A DNA stretch of 64,000 bases from Gracilariopsis chorda (lineage: Eukaryota; Rhodophyta; Florideophyceae; Gracilariales; Gracilariaceae), in the NCBI GenBank assembly GCA_003194525.1, contig NBIV01000115.1, positions 162,692 through 226,691 of the forward strand. The letters are read 5' to 3'. The notes beneath the pieces were generated by a model. It had not been told where the DNA came from and searched no databases. It saw only the letters and a list, made by a program, of their open reading frames with translations. Every line of letters starts with the position of its first letter. Position 1 is the stretch's first letter. This document shows positions 43,518 through 53,653 of this stretch, piece after piece. Both the position numbers and the translations under genes were made by a program.

Positions 43518-46364
43518 TGCATGGATTTCGTACGGGTATAACACATCATAGCTGAGAGGTTCTCTTGAAATCGGGTAAACCAAACCGACCCGTACTACGG
43601 AGAAGCAAACAGACTTCAAAGCTTGTCAAAGGTCGCGAACGTTCAAATGATGTATAAATTTGTACACTGAACTTAACGAAAGCGCTGTGGTCTTCATCAT
43701 CTCTCTAGAATGCGTGATGCCCGTTCTGCTGAACCAGTTATATTTGGACAAGAAATACTCTGTACTCCACATGTGTCCCTAGCATCATAAAAATCTGAGC
43801 AGTGTACAGCACAAGAACGGATTGAAGAGACTAAAAGGGCGCGGCAACTCTCTGTCAGCATTAGTGTGTATATGTGTTTAGAGTCCTAGAAGAATAGTTC
43901 TTCCGAAGAAAAATATGTTGTGCTCTGTTACAACTGTTGTGAATGTATTCGCCTTACGGTAGTGCAAAAGAATTGAGGGGTCATGGTGCAGAACTGTTGT
44001 GGAATTTTCGGGAATGTCTTGAGGCATGTTTGTGTTTGTGTGTCTACGAAATCCGCTGTGCACCGAGAGAAGATTAAGCACAAGGCTTGGCTCGTTGCTC
44101 CGCTCCGCAATCGTTGCCATCTCGTTTACTCGGCCTAAGGCTAGGCCTATTCATCTTCGTGTTCGTGCACGTTCGCTTGGGCGCTCGCTAGTGTCGCTGT
44201 GCTGACAATTGGGCGCTATTGTCCGCTCAAACTTATCGACTTACAGCTCTCCGTGTTTTGCATCGGTCGAGTACAATCTCATGACGCAATATGAAGTGCA
44301 TTTTATCGCTGTGCATTCGACAACTGTGGTATCACTGAAGACCTATCTTCTGAAGTACAGTATTCTTTTCTTACGAAGGCCACGACCATTCTGCTTAGAT
44401 ATCGCCTTGGTAAGTGGAAAGCACGGTGCTAGGATTTGCATATTGGAGGCTGGCTTCCCCTGCAACCCTTATCTCGGATCTGTTTTAGATTCCCTGAGAT
44501 GTACTCTTTATAGTCGCCGGAATCGATGGTTTGTTATTGTCTTTGCAATCTTTGAGAAGGCTGGGACACCACGGCAGGCGAAGTTTGCATTGTGCCCCAG
44601 GCATGGCCATTGAGCTGGATCAACGAAAGTTCAACACTGTCCATATCTTGTTAGCCGTTGATAACGAAATCACTAAGACAAGAAATGATAGCCGTAAGGG
44701 AGCAGCGGTTTGAATTCACTGAAGTCAACACGATTTATGCTCAGGGGCGCACAAGTTTTTGTGTACGAAGTCCTGTAACCCCGCCTCAAATAGATAAATC
44801 ACCCCCACAGAACACACAGACACGCACAGAAACGCACAGATAAAGGCTCGTCTTTCGCCCTCGAGATTTTTCAGCTTGTCGTGAGCAGGGACCCCAGCGA
44901 TCTTGTCACCACTGCTAGGGGTATATGAACCTCGAGGAGCTCATGCCACTTTTTGAGATTAGGTCTACCTGCGCTAAAATGATAAGACATCTGCTCTTCC
45001 AGAAAGTGTTCTGGAAATGCCAATCAAACCGCTAGACTTTCGATAGATAAGTAAGCCGTTTGCGATCTTTGGCATTACGTTTCAGAATATGGGACCGATA
45101 CAGCGTGAAGTTAAGGGGGCTGCGGCCATGTGCAACCCTTTTGCCGCCACTTAAACCAGAACCACAGCAAAGGCAAAGCACCCCCATCGTTGCAACTTTC
45201 ACGAGAGTAATCATACATTCATATCTCTACAATCTAGGTAGAGCGCGTAGAACTGCAGGCCTGGGGATAAAACGCTGCCGATCCCCTCGCACTGTGATGC
45301 CGGCTGAGAGCATCATCAAGAAGGAAAGGATCGCGCCTATGAAAAAGTAGGAAGGGCTGAGAGTAGCCAGAATAGAAGGGAACAGCCGTGAAGGCTGTTT
45401 GTCTGCCTGATGGCGAAGATTGTTTCGCTGAAGAGAGAAGATAGCTGTACTGTGAGCAGGGAGAAGACTCTGCCATTACGTAATAAATGAAGCTGGCACA
45501 TAGACAATGAGACACAAATACTCACAATACTCCATGAATCTTTATCCGCGGGCAACGATATTATTCAAGACATATCTCTGAGAAGAATCTCTTGTGAAGG
45601 AGAGGCATGGCAACTAAACCATTCTTTCAGATTCAGATAAGCATCTCTTCCGGCTTCTTGAAAGCTGTCGTTGAGAGAAAGGGACGAGATCCCGCTGTTC
45701 ATCATGACGTCCGTAAGGTTAGGACTGCTACACAAAGAGTTTGCCTATCCAACAGCCGCTGGGAAAATGAAGTCGTGTTGGACAAATACTGAATTTAGAA
45801 AGGACAGTAATGTGATCATTGCAGAAAGATATGGGCCATATAAAAAAAAAACTGGCAACGATCGAGCACATCATTGTCCGCGAGAGCTGGGTCAAGTTAT
45901 CGCCTTCGGTTATCAACGTCAGGTCACAAGTTTCGTACGATTATTGAGAGGAGGTAAATCGTTTATTTCGGACAACCGATGGGTCTTGCAATTTACGACC
46001 TAACAGAAACATGAAGGCCAGTTTCGTCTGAATTTATTCGTCAAACTCTGTAGATAGCACGGACAAACCTTTCTTATTCACAGCCCGATCCGTTCTTCTG
46101 AAGAACCTGTCAGAATGTTACGTCAACTGGAGAACAATCAAGCTTCGTCGGGAGTTATCGTTCGCAAAGGAAATCCAAATCCTTTTGCTAAGGGTTAGTT
46201 GGACTTCGAACACTTAGAAGCGTCCGCGGTTGTTGGTCGGGGCAAACAGAAGAGGACCTCAGTAAACGTTGGTCACAGAAAGAACTAATCGCATTATCTT
46301 GTCAACTCTGATTGGGTTTCATCTCTCACAGAAAATATACAACATATAGAAGGCTCACCTCACC
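43518..46364. other. Stretch without a supported gene
   Basis: Only short ORFs are present, none with recognisable features or convincing splice sites. The promoter of the Rab gene should lie just above 43517. Confidence 0.5.
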
Positions 46365-47228
46365 ATGGCAGACCAACAAAGCTCATCATCTTCAAACCAA
46401 GAAACAGAAACAAATTCTGTCGAAGATAACAACGAACAGCCAAGTTCGCGTTCGTCTCCCTTTTCGACCCCATATAAGGTCTCTAGGAGGCCCCTAAAGA
46501 TGAAAAACTTGCCTAAGTCTACGAACACAGACACACAAGACAGTCTTGGAGGTATCCTTCATTCAGGAAGGCCACTCGATGGGAAAGCTTCCCCGACGCG
46601 TTCTGTTCGCCTCATGAGAAAAGCCAGGTTACCTAGGCGAATAGATCTGCAAGGCGCCGATCGCCATTCACGCTTCCATTCACCTGTTTCATGGACATTC
46701 TTTAGCAAGCACGAGCTTCACGAAAACGCAAGTACTCATTTCACCGACCCAGGGCAACAGACCGTATCCGTATCTGGACAGCCAGAAAAACTAAAGAAAA
46801 GGAGCGCTGAGCATTCTGTGTATCCATCGTATCCCAAAGTACCTCAACCAATGAGAAATTACCCAATTCGAAGTAGTCATTCGCAACACGAAGCGCTCTC
46901 TGGAGGACGAAATGAAAGAATGTTATCCCGAAATTCTCACGAGCGAGCTCGGAGCCCGAATAGTGACCAGTCAAGACCACCATCCAAACATCACTTTCGA
47001 GCGGTGCACAGCAGGGTGTGGAACGAAGACCAACCATCTGAGCCACCTAGGCCAGAACGAGAACTCGACGGTGTTTTTCGTTTTGTTGCTACTTGCTCTG
47101 GAGCTACGTGGGCTTTCTTACGAGAACTTCCGTCGCATCTTCGGGAACTTCCGCACATGACAATACAACTACTTCAGCATCTGCTCCCTTGCCTTGGCCG
47201 TCCACGGCCCTTGGAAATAGAAAGGTGA
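46365..47228 (+). CDS. Hypothetical Ser/Arg-rich protein (287 aa)
   Basis: One frame with a good start context (caccATGGC). It is polar and basic, with Ser/Arg/His-rich low complexity up to about residue 235 (SRNSHERARSPNSDQSRPPS), then a more ordered C-terminus (VFRFVATCSGATWAFLREL and LPHMTIQLLQHLLPCLG) that may form amphipathic helices. No family is recognised. It could be a nuclear or adaptor protein, but nothing shows that. It converges on CNOT11. Confidence 0.5.
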   Translation: MADQQSSSSSNQETETNSVEDNNEQPSSRSSPFSTPYKVSRRPLKMKNLPKSTNTDTQDSLGGILHSGRPLDGKASPTRSVRLMRKARLPRRIDLQGADRHSRFHSPVSWTFFSKHELHENASTHFTDPGQQTVSVSGQPEKLKKRSAEHSVYPSYPKVPQPMRNYPIRSSHSQHEALSGGRNERMLSRNSHERARSPNSDQSRPPSKHHFRAVHSRVWNEDQPSEPPRPERELDGVFRFVATCSGATWAFLRELPSHLRELPHMTIQLLQHLLPCLGRPRPLEIER

Positions 47229-47392
47229 ACCTGAGCGTAACAGTTAATTACTGCTAAGGATGGCGTTAGCGCTTCAATAACTCTGGGACCACTATGACAA
47301 CGAACCTCTGCCATGACGTAGATTGTGATAAGGTTCTATAAAGGCAGCATGGGATAATATAGCGCGTGCTAACTTGTGCTGCCCCTTCTGGT

Positions 47393-48935
47393 CTATTGCT
47401 GTGCGCTCTCCATTCTCAGAGATCGATACAAATCTGTTACTTCCCGAATTCTGTTTTTTTTTTCAGACATGGAACAGTATCGAATATCACAAGATAGAGA
47501 AAGGCGGGTTAGCAAGTGATCGGGAAGAACTTGGATGAATAGTAACATACCCGACATAACCAGTGCAAAATGCTTGCACTTCGCCAAAAAGGTCTTGCAA
47601 GTCTATGTTCTTGTTCTTGATGAAACTCTTCAAGATAAGACAAACGCGACGAACCCGGCGTATCTGTGTCGGCTTATCAGGGATATCGCTACAAGACTGC
47701 ATGCAATTATTGATATAGGTGTGCATGAAATCCTTTGGTAATTGAACGGTACTCGAAAGCCGGCTTACAATATCTATGGATTGCAAGTTCATATCCATAT
47801 TAACAAGGGCGTCTAAGTATTTGGGCATCTGATTAGATGACATCAACTTGAGCAAAATCTCCGTGGCCAGCGCAGCGTTATTGTTGACAAGCTCAGGTAG
47901 CTTTTGGGGCGTTATTCCGCAAAGATGAACAAGTTTTGGATCATCGTTTAGCATCTGACAGACCTTCATTATCTGCTTTTCCGGAATTGGGCTTTTGATT
48001 GCTTTTGAGATGATGTCTCGCAATTCTGCACCGCGCTCGCCTTTCATACCCATTTCCGGATCCCATATTATCTCATGCAATGGCTCTGGATCTATCCATC
48101 GCAATTCTTTACTCTCCAGTTCTATGGGAAGGAATGGGGGAGGTATTCGAACAAATGCAGGCGTGAAATCCTCGAGAGCGACTACCGAGCCGAGTTCACC
48201 GACCAGATGGCCTGAGTCCAAAACCACGAAGGGATCTGGATCTGGCACAATGGCGCTGATTGGCTGTAAACCGTACGAGCTTGTTAGCGTTTCTGGATGA
48301 CGGTCAGACCACATGCGTTGTAGAGAAGAGATATTCGGTGTTGCCGCTGAGGCGCCGCTACGAATGGCATCTTCAAGTGCACCATAGAGCGTGACTGCGG
48401 CTGTTTTTGCGATTTGCCCATTTGTTGGAAGCTCTTCACTTCTTGATTGCGAATGGCTGAGTAAGTGGCTGACGAAGAGTTGTTCTGCGGAATAGGTGTT
48501 CGTTTCGCTCATGAGTTCAAAGAGGACGATGGTAAGAGGACTTGAGATTAAACGTTCTAGAACAGACGACGATGCTGAGGTAGTAGGACGGGCAACAATC
48601 ATGTCATATAGCGCATAAATGCCAATGAGTCTCTGCGGAGGATGCGGGAGCAGGTTATCCTGCAAAAGGGCGGCAATGGAAGCCCCGACAGCTGTTGGCG
48701 ATGCACTTCCGCACGGAGACTGCCATAGGCGGCGAGAGAGATCGCCTAAGGGAGAGTTGACACTCTCCAGAACATCGATAAGAGATACGAAGGCCTCTTT
48801 TGATAGCTTTACGGGGAGCGGAACCTTCATTACGACTGGCCCGTAAGTGAGAGCGAAGAAGTGGGAACGAAGATGACGCTTCACAATGCTCAGAATGCGC
48901 CTCGAGACTGTCCGCAAACGTGCCGTAAGTACCAA
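47393..48935 (-). CDS. CNOT11: CNOT11 (CCR4-NOT complex subunit 11), two exons
   Basis: The exons are 48935-47551 and 47450-47393, with a gtatgt donor and a purine-rich aacag acceptor, total 1443 nt (480 residues). The C-terminal half is the family's conserved domain: a segment with LHEIIWDPEM, then NDDPKLVHLCGITPQKLPEL, LVNMDMNLQSIDIVSRL, TYINNCMQSC and DLFGEVQAFC. The short last exon (IREVTDLYRSLRM) completes the final helix exactly as in animal CNOT11. The subunit binds CNOT10 and the CNOT1 N-terminus in the deadenylase complex. The start is uncertain: the Met at residue 36 (48830, MKVPLPVKLS) is as likely as the first. Confidence 0.9.
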
Positions 48936-49888
48936 GTGTATAAGCTACGCGGTTCAAGGTTAAAGGTGATACATTCTCAGACATGAAGTGAAGAGCGCGG
49001 TCCAAAGTACAGCGCTTATCCTCCTTCGTACACGTGGCATGGTAGCACGAGCCGAAGAGACTCCACATCAGATACTATAAGCAGTTGCTTTGGCACCGCT
49101 GCATTTGGCACGGATATGATTGGCTGTTGGCAGTGGAAAGCTTTCCAGCAACGATGGATGTGATGGTGGAACCGGTGTCACTGCTTTCTCTCCTTCCTGA
49201 ACAAGGCTGGTGTGAGTGTCATGTTGCACGATTTCACGACACCGGACGACAACAGCCCTTTTTGTACCCTTCTTTGCCGGAGAATAGCTTGAAATATGTT
49301 ATTAGCTCAAGAGTACCACCAATGGGGTGCAATACAAAAAAATAGTACACCCAAAAGTGTTAATAGCAACATGAGTACTGTGGCGACAGGCACAAAAAAT
49401 TCACGGTCTCGGGAAAGCCAGAGCAGAAATAGATGAGAATAATTCGTACATAAAACAGTAGCCCACTAGCAACGGTAGCAAATCAAAATAATGATAACTG
49501 ATACGCGACAAAACCTCTTACTTCTAGCACAATAGAGATATAAACCGTCTTAAAAAACACGCACAACGTAAAACTTAGGTTTTTTGTATGATTTGGAGAC
49601 ACCTACTAAGCCGATTGATCTTGTAATAGACTGACGGATCGGAATCACTCACAATCTGCATCAAATTAAACTGCACGGGTATAGAAGCAAATTGGAATAC
49701 AGTAGAGTTGTAGGCAAGAAGAATTAGACAGCTCTAAGAGAAGGTAAAGATCGCCAAAAAACAATGAAGTGGTCTGGCCTGAATTGACTTTTAAGTAGCA
49801 AACAATATGATTTTATAGACACTTCGGCTAGGTTAGGCACATAATCTGTAATTATTCATTAAAGTTCTAAGTCATAAATCATGTTAAC
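48936..49888. other. AT-rich intergenic stretch before the retrotransposon cluster
   Basis: No ORF is supported. It becomes clearly AT-rich from about 49340 up to the inverted LTR fragment. Confidence 0.55.
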
Positions 49889-50565
49889 TGTGGTGCAATG
49901 CCCCAAAGGGGAAAGAAACCGAAAGACGTTCGGGATCTTCCTCTGACGAGGTGAACCCAGTTAGGTAGAGCCCTCCCAGAGGTGTCACGGCGGAGCCGTT
50001 TTGTAAGACCAGGTACACCTGTCGCGACTTGCGCAGGGAGGTGAAGGCGAAGAATCGGTATCCGCGTGAGCGGATTGTGATCCTCAGTAGAGGTATGTTT
50101 CCACGTGAGTGGGGAAGTGTGAGCAGGTGCACACAGAAGGGCTGCGGGTAGCGGGATGTACTACCCTGAAAGGGGGAAAGGAGGAGAGTGAAGGGAAAGG
50201 AGAAAGAGTGGGCGAGGGTGAGTCGCGAGAGCGACGAACAAATACGGCAATGCCGGTGGACAGGACTCCCTATACAGGGCGAAACACCAATGTTATTGGA
50301 ACAATTATTCTCCCAAGGATGGGTCTTTTTAGATGTGCAAGGGGGTTAGATGTACCGTGGTTCACGGCGTTTCCCTCCAAGGAGGAGTAGAGCACGCGCT
50401 CAAGCGGTAACAACTAGAGCCAATTCCCGAGGTTGGGGTCCCTTGTTGGGGAAGTTTTACTGGTGCGACGGCAGTGCGCCGTCGCACTAAGTATAAGCTT
50501 CCCAGAAATGAGTGTGAAAATAATAAATAATATTAACTAAAATACTCCACATTTCGTGGCAACAT
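49889..50565 (-). repeat. Inverted, 5'-truncated LTR fragment
   Basis: Read on the minus strand, this is the LTR of the neighbouring element from its internal ...ATGTTGCCACGAAATGTGG part to its end GGGGCATTGCACCACA (49889 on the + strand begins TGTGGTGCAATGCCCC). The first ~148 bp of the LTR are missing. Homology stops one base before the + strand LTR at 50567. I see no flanking target duplication. Confidence 0.9.
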
Positions 50566-50566
50566 C

Positions 50567-51349
50567 TGTAGTGCAACGCCCTCAGGGAGGGATTCTGGGT
50601 ACTTGAACGCTTTCCCGATATTATCGGTTGTGTAATGTGTATATGAACTACGCCCCACTATGGTGGATATGGACACGTGGGACACGGTTTTGGGTCAATT
50701 GGCGGTTGGCCACAGTAGTGGATGTTGCCACGGAATGTGGAGTATTTTAGTTAATTTTATTTATTATTTTCACACCCATTTCTGGGAAGCTAGTACTTAG
50801 TGCGACGGCGCACTGCCGTCGCACCAGTAAACCTTCCCCAACAAGGGACCCCAACTTGGGGAATTGGCTCTGAGCTTTACCGCCTCCGCGTGTTCTCAAC
50901 TCCTCCTTGGAGGGAAGCACCGTAGTGTACGGAAGTTCACCCCCCAATAACATTGGTGTTTCGCCCTGTATAGGGAGTCCTGTCCACCAGCATTGCCGTA
51001 TTTGTTCGTCGCTCTCGCGACTCACTCCGTCCTCTCTTGCTGCTCTTCGCCCTTCCTCTTTCCCCTTTTTAGGGTAGCACCTCCCGCTATCCGCGGCCCT
51101 CGTGTGCGCATCCGCTCACACACCCCCACTTACGTGGAAACATACCTCTACTGAGGATCACACCCCGCTCACGCGGATACCGATTGTTCGCCTTCACCTC
51201 CCTGCGCGAGTCGCGACAGGTGTCCCTGGTCTTACAAACCGGCTTCGCCGTGACATCTCTAGGAGGGCTCTACCCAACTGGGTTCACCTCGTGAGAGGAA
51301 GATCCCGGACGTCTTTCGCTATTTTTCCCCTTTGGGGCATTGCACCACA
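50567..51349 (+). repeat. 5' LTR of element 1
   Basis: 783 bp, starting TGTAGTGCAACGCCC and ending GGGCATTGCACCACA, an imperfect terminal inverted repeat with TG...CA ends. It lacks a block of about 45 bp present in the other LTR and in the inverted fragment. Confidence 0.92.
50800..50824. repeat. 10-bp-stem hairpin in the LTR
   Basis: GTGCGACGGC, loop GCACT, GCCGTCGCAC. The same hairpin in the other LTR (59698-59722) has one mismatch. It could shape the transcript end or be one of the element's many hairpins. Confidence 0.8.
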
Positions 51350-51352
51350 AAA

Positions 51353-51372
51353 TGGTCTCTTGACTTAGAATC
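51353..51372 (+). other. Primer-binding site of element 1
   Basis: It starts TGG three bases after the LTR end and reads TGGTCTCTTGACTTAGAATC, the complement of a tRNA 3' end with CCA. Compared with the second copy, three C to T changes weaken it. Confidence 0.65.
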
Positions 51373-51454
51373 GGTTTTTGTTTTCCCTCTTACGAGGTTT
51401 GTTTTCATTCACCGGAAGTTCCGTGATCGTTTCCCGTCGTAACGGTATTTTCTC

Positions 51455-53629
51455 ATGTCGAGAAATCCCTCCGACGCGGAGCCAGTGGTTACGCGTAGTC
51501 GCTCCCGCGACAACGCGGACACTTCCGAAGCTCGGTTCGTACCCCGTATCCCTATACGGACAAGTTCCAGCCGTGCTGGCGCCGCTTCATCGCGGAATGA
51601 TACCCCCGACCGGGAACCCCGGAACCTCCTTTTGCCCTCGTTATCACCCCCGCAGGGGAATGCAGCATCGACTCCGGCTGTTGCCGCAGTGCCCCAGGCA
51701 CCCCGGCCTGCTCCCGCTGTCGCGGCTTCAAGCCCCCGTGGAACGGGCGATAACACCCCCCAGGGGACTTCCCTGGAATCCCAGGTCCGCGCTCTGTGGG
51801 CCGCCCATGACACCCTTGTAGGGGAACTAAAATCCCTCCAAGAGGTGGTCTCGGCAACCCCCGTAAAGGAGGTCGCCGAGGAACTCCGTATTTTACGGTC
51901 TGACGTCAACTCCGTGTTGGAGAGTTTGGGACAACCCGCCGCCTTCATCGAAGGAGTTGAAGCCCGATTTGATCGGATTGGTGCCCGCCTGGAGACGCTG
52001 GAGCAGTTCGTCCTCATGGACAAACCATCCCCGGGTGATCCGGTAAACGAGGCATCGAACAACGACCAGCTTGCTGGGAAGAAGAAACGCCGTCACCGAC
52101 GGAAACACCACCGAAAATATTCGGACTCCGATTCTTCGACATCGTCGGACTCATCCCGAAACCATTCGGTTAGCTCGAGCTCCTTGGACTCCGACTCGGA
52201 GGACGAGAAGCGAGGCTACTCCTCCCGCTCGAAGCGGTCATCGGCCACTGAAGGTGTGGTCCGAACCCGCCAGAAGGGGAGAAGACACCCCGGTCTCCGG
52301 GAATTGAAACCGACAAACCCGGATTACCGGAAGCTTTTATCATACCGGTACTACCGGCTTGAAGATTCGTCACTTGGACGTACGCCAAGTGGTACGGGAA
52401 AGGTGCGAGAATGCATTAAGCGAATGCAGCTCTCGCTCCGCAACCAATATTTTACTGGAGAGGACCCAGTCCTAGTACTGGATTTCCTATCCCGCTTTGT
52501 AGCGGAGGCCGATATCCTCGGTATGAATGAGGGACAAGCCTATTTGGCTTTGCCATATTTCTTACGGGGAGTGGCGGAGGACCAATACACCTCTGTCAGA
52601 GGATCTTCTCGCGCCTCCGAGGGAGGAGTTACTTGCTGGCCGGAGGCTGTGCAGTATCTTCTGCGCTCCTACGCCACCAACACCGCTATTCAGCAGGCTA
52701 TCCTCGCTTTGCGAGATACAAGCCAGCGTGCTGGAGAGACCGAGACCGATTACTCGGTGCGCCTTAACAAGGCTTTCCACAGATGTGGTAACGTATACCC
52801 CGCTGGGGAGCGCAGTACCATGTTCATTGAGGGTCTTGACCCGGCAATCCGGAGTTTAGTTACCAGTTATCGGGAGGACAAGCGAAGGATCACCTACCTC
52901 GAGCTGGTCCAACACGCTCGAGCGGAAGGGGATGCACTTCGTGCAAGAACTCCGAACAATCGGTCTAAATCCGCCAAGGCGTTGTTGCTGGAAAGCGAAG
53001 CTTCCTCTCTCCCGCTCACCGCGGATGGGAACCCTGGACAGGGATTTGATACCGTGAATTTAGCGCAGAGCGATGGTGTGTCGATACCCACCAGTGAGTT
53101 ACCGTCAACGACGGAGATGACCCATGATACGGGAACAGAAGATCCCGTTCTATACGGTGGTAACAGTCGGGTTCAACCCCAACGACTCCCGTTTTCAAAC
53201 GGTCAATCCCGTTATCAACGGCCTGGATGGACTGACACCCGCCCTGCGGTTCGCTTCTCCGATACTCGGAATAATAATCCGCGTGTCGCGGTGCTGGCTC
53301 TCATTTGCCACCTGTGCTATGCCCATGGCCACACCTCTCCTCAGTGTATTTGTTCACTGAAGGATATGGCCAAGGTGGTGGCAAATTATGAGGCCCTCAC
53401 TCCAGAGGAGAAACGTTCCGTCCCGACGGCTTCCTACCTCCGTGCTAAAACGGACTTTTCTCACGCCCTACCACAGACCCTGCGTGCGCGGCAAGCTTCA
53501 TACACCCCGATTCGGGAGATCACGCAACCATCCGTTGCAACCCCCGCTTATGCGGATAGAAACCCCCGTCAACGGGATGAAGCACTCGTTGTCGAGGAAA
53601 CCAACCCACCGCCGAAGGCGGAAAACTAA
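51455..53629 (+). CDS. gag: Retrotransposon Gag
   Basis: 724 residues. The order is a Ser/Arg- and Pro-rich N-terminus, a short coiled coil (about 105-185), a Ser/Asp-rich tract (DSDSSTSSDSSRNHS, about 226-240), and a capsid-like helical region (about 285-500, with LDFLSRFVAEADILGMNE and SVRLNKAFHRCGNVYPAGE). Last is a CX2CX4HX4C zinc knuckle, CHLCYAHGHTSPQC, at 618-631. Gag builds the particle and binds genomic RNA. It is intact. It ends at a TAA directly after GGAAAAC, and the pol frame (minus one) is open through this point. The DNA is full of short hairpins that follow the coding sequence. Confidence 0.92.
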   Translation: MSRNPSDAEPVVTRSRSRDNADTSEARFVPRIPIRTSSSRAGAASSRNDTPDREPRNLLLPSLSPPQGNAASTPAVAAVPQAPRPAPAVAASSPRGTGDNTPQGTSLESQVRALWAAHDTLVGELKSLQEVVSATPVKEVAEELRILRSDVNSVLESLGQPAAFIEGVEARFDRIGARLETLEQFVLMDKPSPGDPVNEASNNDQLAGKKKRRHRRKHHRKYSDSDSSTSSDSSRNHSVSSSSLDSDSEDEKRGYSSRSKRSSATEGVVRTRQKGRRHPGLRELKPTNPDYRKLLSYRYYRLEDSSLGRTPSGTGKVRECIKRMQLSLRNQYFTGEDPVLVLDFLSRFVAEADILGMNEGQAYLALPYFLRGVAEDQYTSVRGSSRASEGGVTCWPEAVQYLLRSYATNTAIQQAILALRDTSQRAGETETDYSVRLNKAFHRCGNVYPAGERSTMFIEGLDPAIRSLVTSYREDKRRITYLELVQHARAEGDALRARTPNNRSKSAKALLLESEASSLPLTADGNPGQGFDTVNLAQSDGVSIPTSELPSTTEMTHDTGTEDPVLYGGNSRVQPQRLPFSNGQSRYQRPGWTDTRPAVRFSDTRNNNPRVAVLALICHLCYAHGHTSPQCICSLKDMAKVVANYEALTPEEKRSVPTASYLRAKTDFSHALPQTLRARQASYTPIREITQPSVATPAYADRNPRQRDEALVVEETNPPPKAEN

Positions 53630-53653
53630 CTGAGGGAGTCTCCCCTTTGGGAG
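53621..53653 (+). promoter_or_regulatory. Possible -1 frameshift site between gag and pol
   Basis: GGAAAAC and the gag stop TAA are followed about 10 nt later by the stem TCTCCC, loop CTTT, GGGAGA (53638-53653). pol is in the -1 frame and open across the site. The layout suits a -1 frameshift, but the heptamer is not a perfect X XXY YYZ, so reinitiation is an alternative. The second copy has the same sequence. Confidence 0.45.

Noticed and set aside
50567-50714. LTR beginning at TGTTGCCACG instead of TGTAGTG
   Set aside because: The inverted fragment starts there, but the polypurine tract and the match between TGTAGTGCAACGCCC and the LTR's other end place the true start at TGTAGTG.
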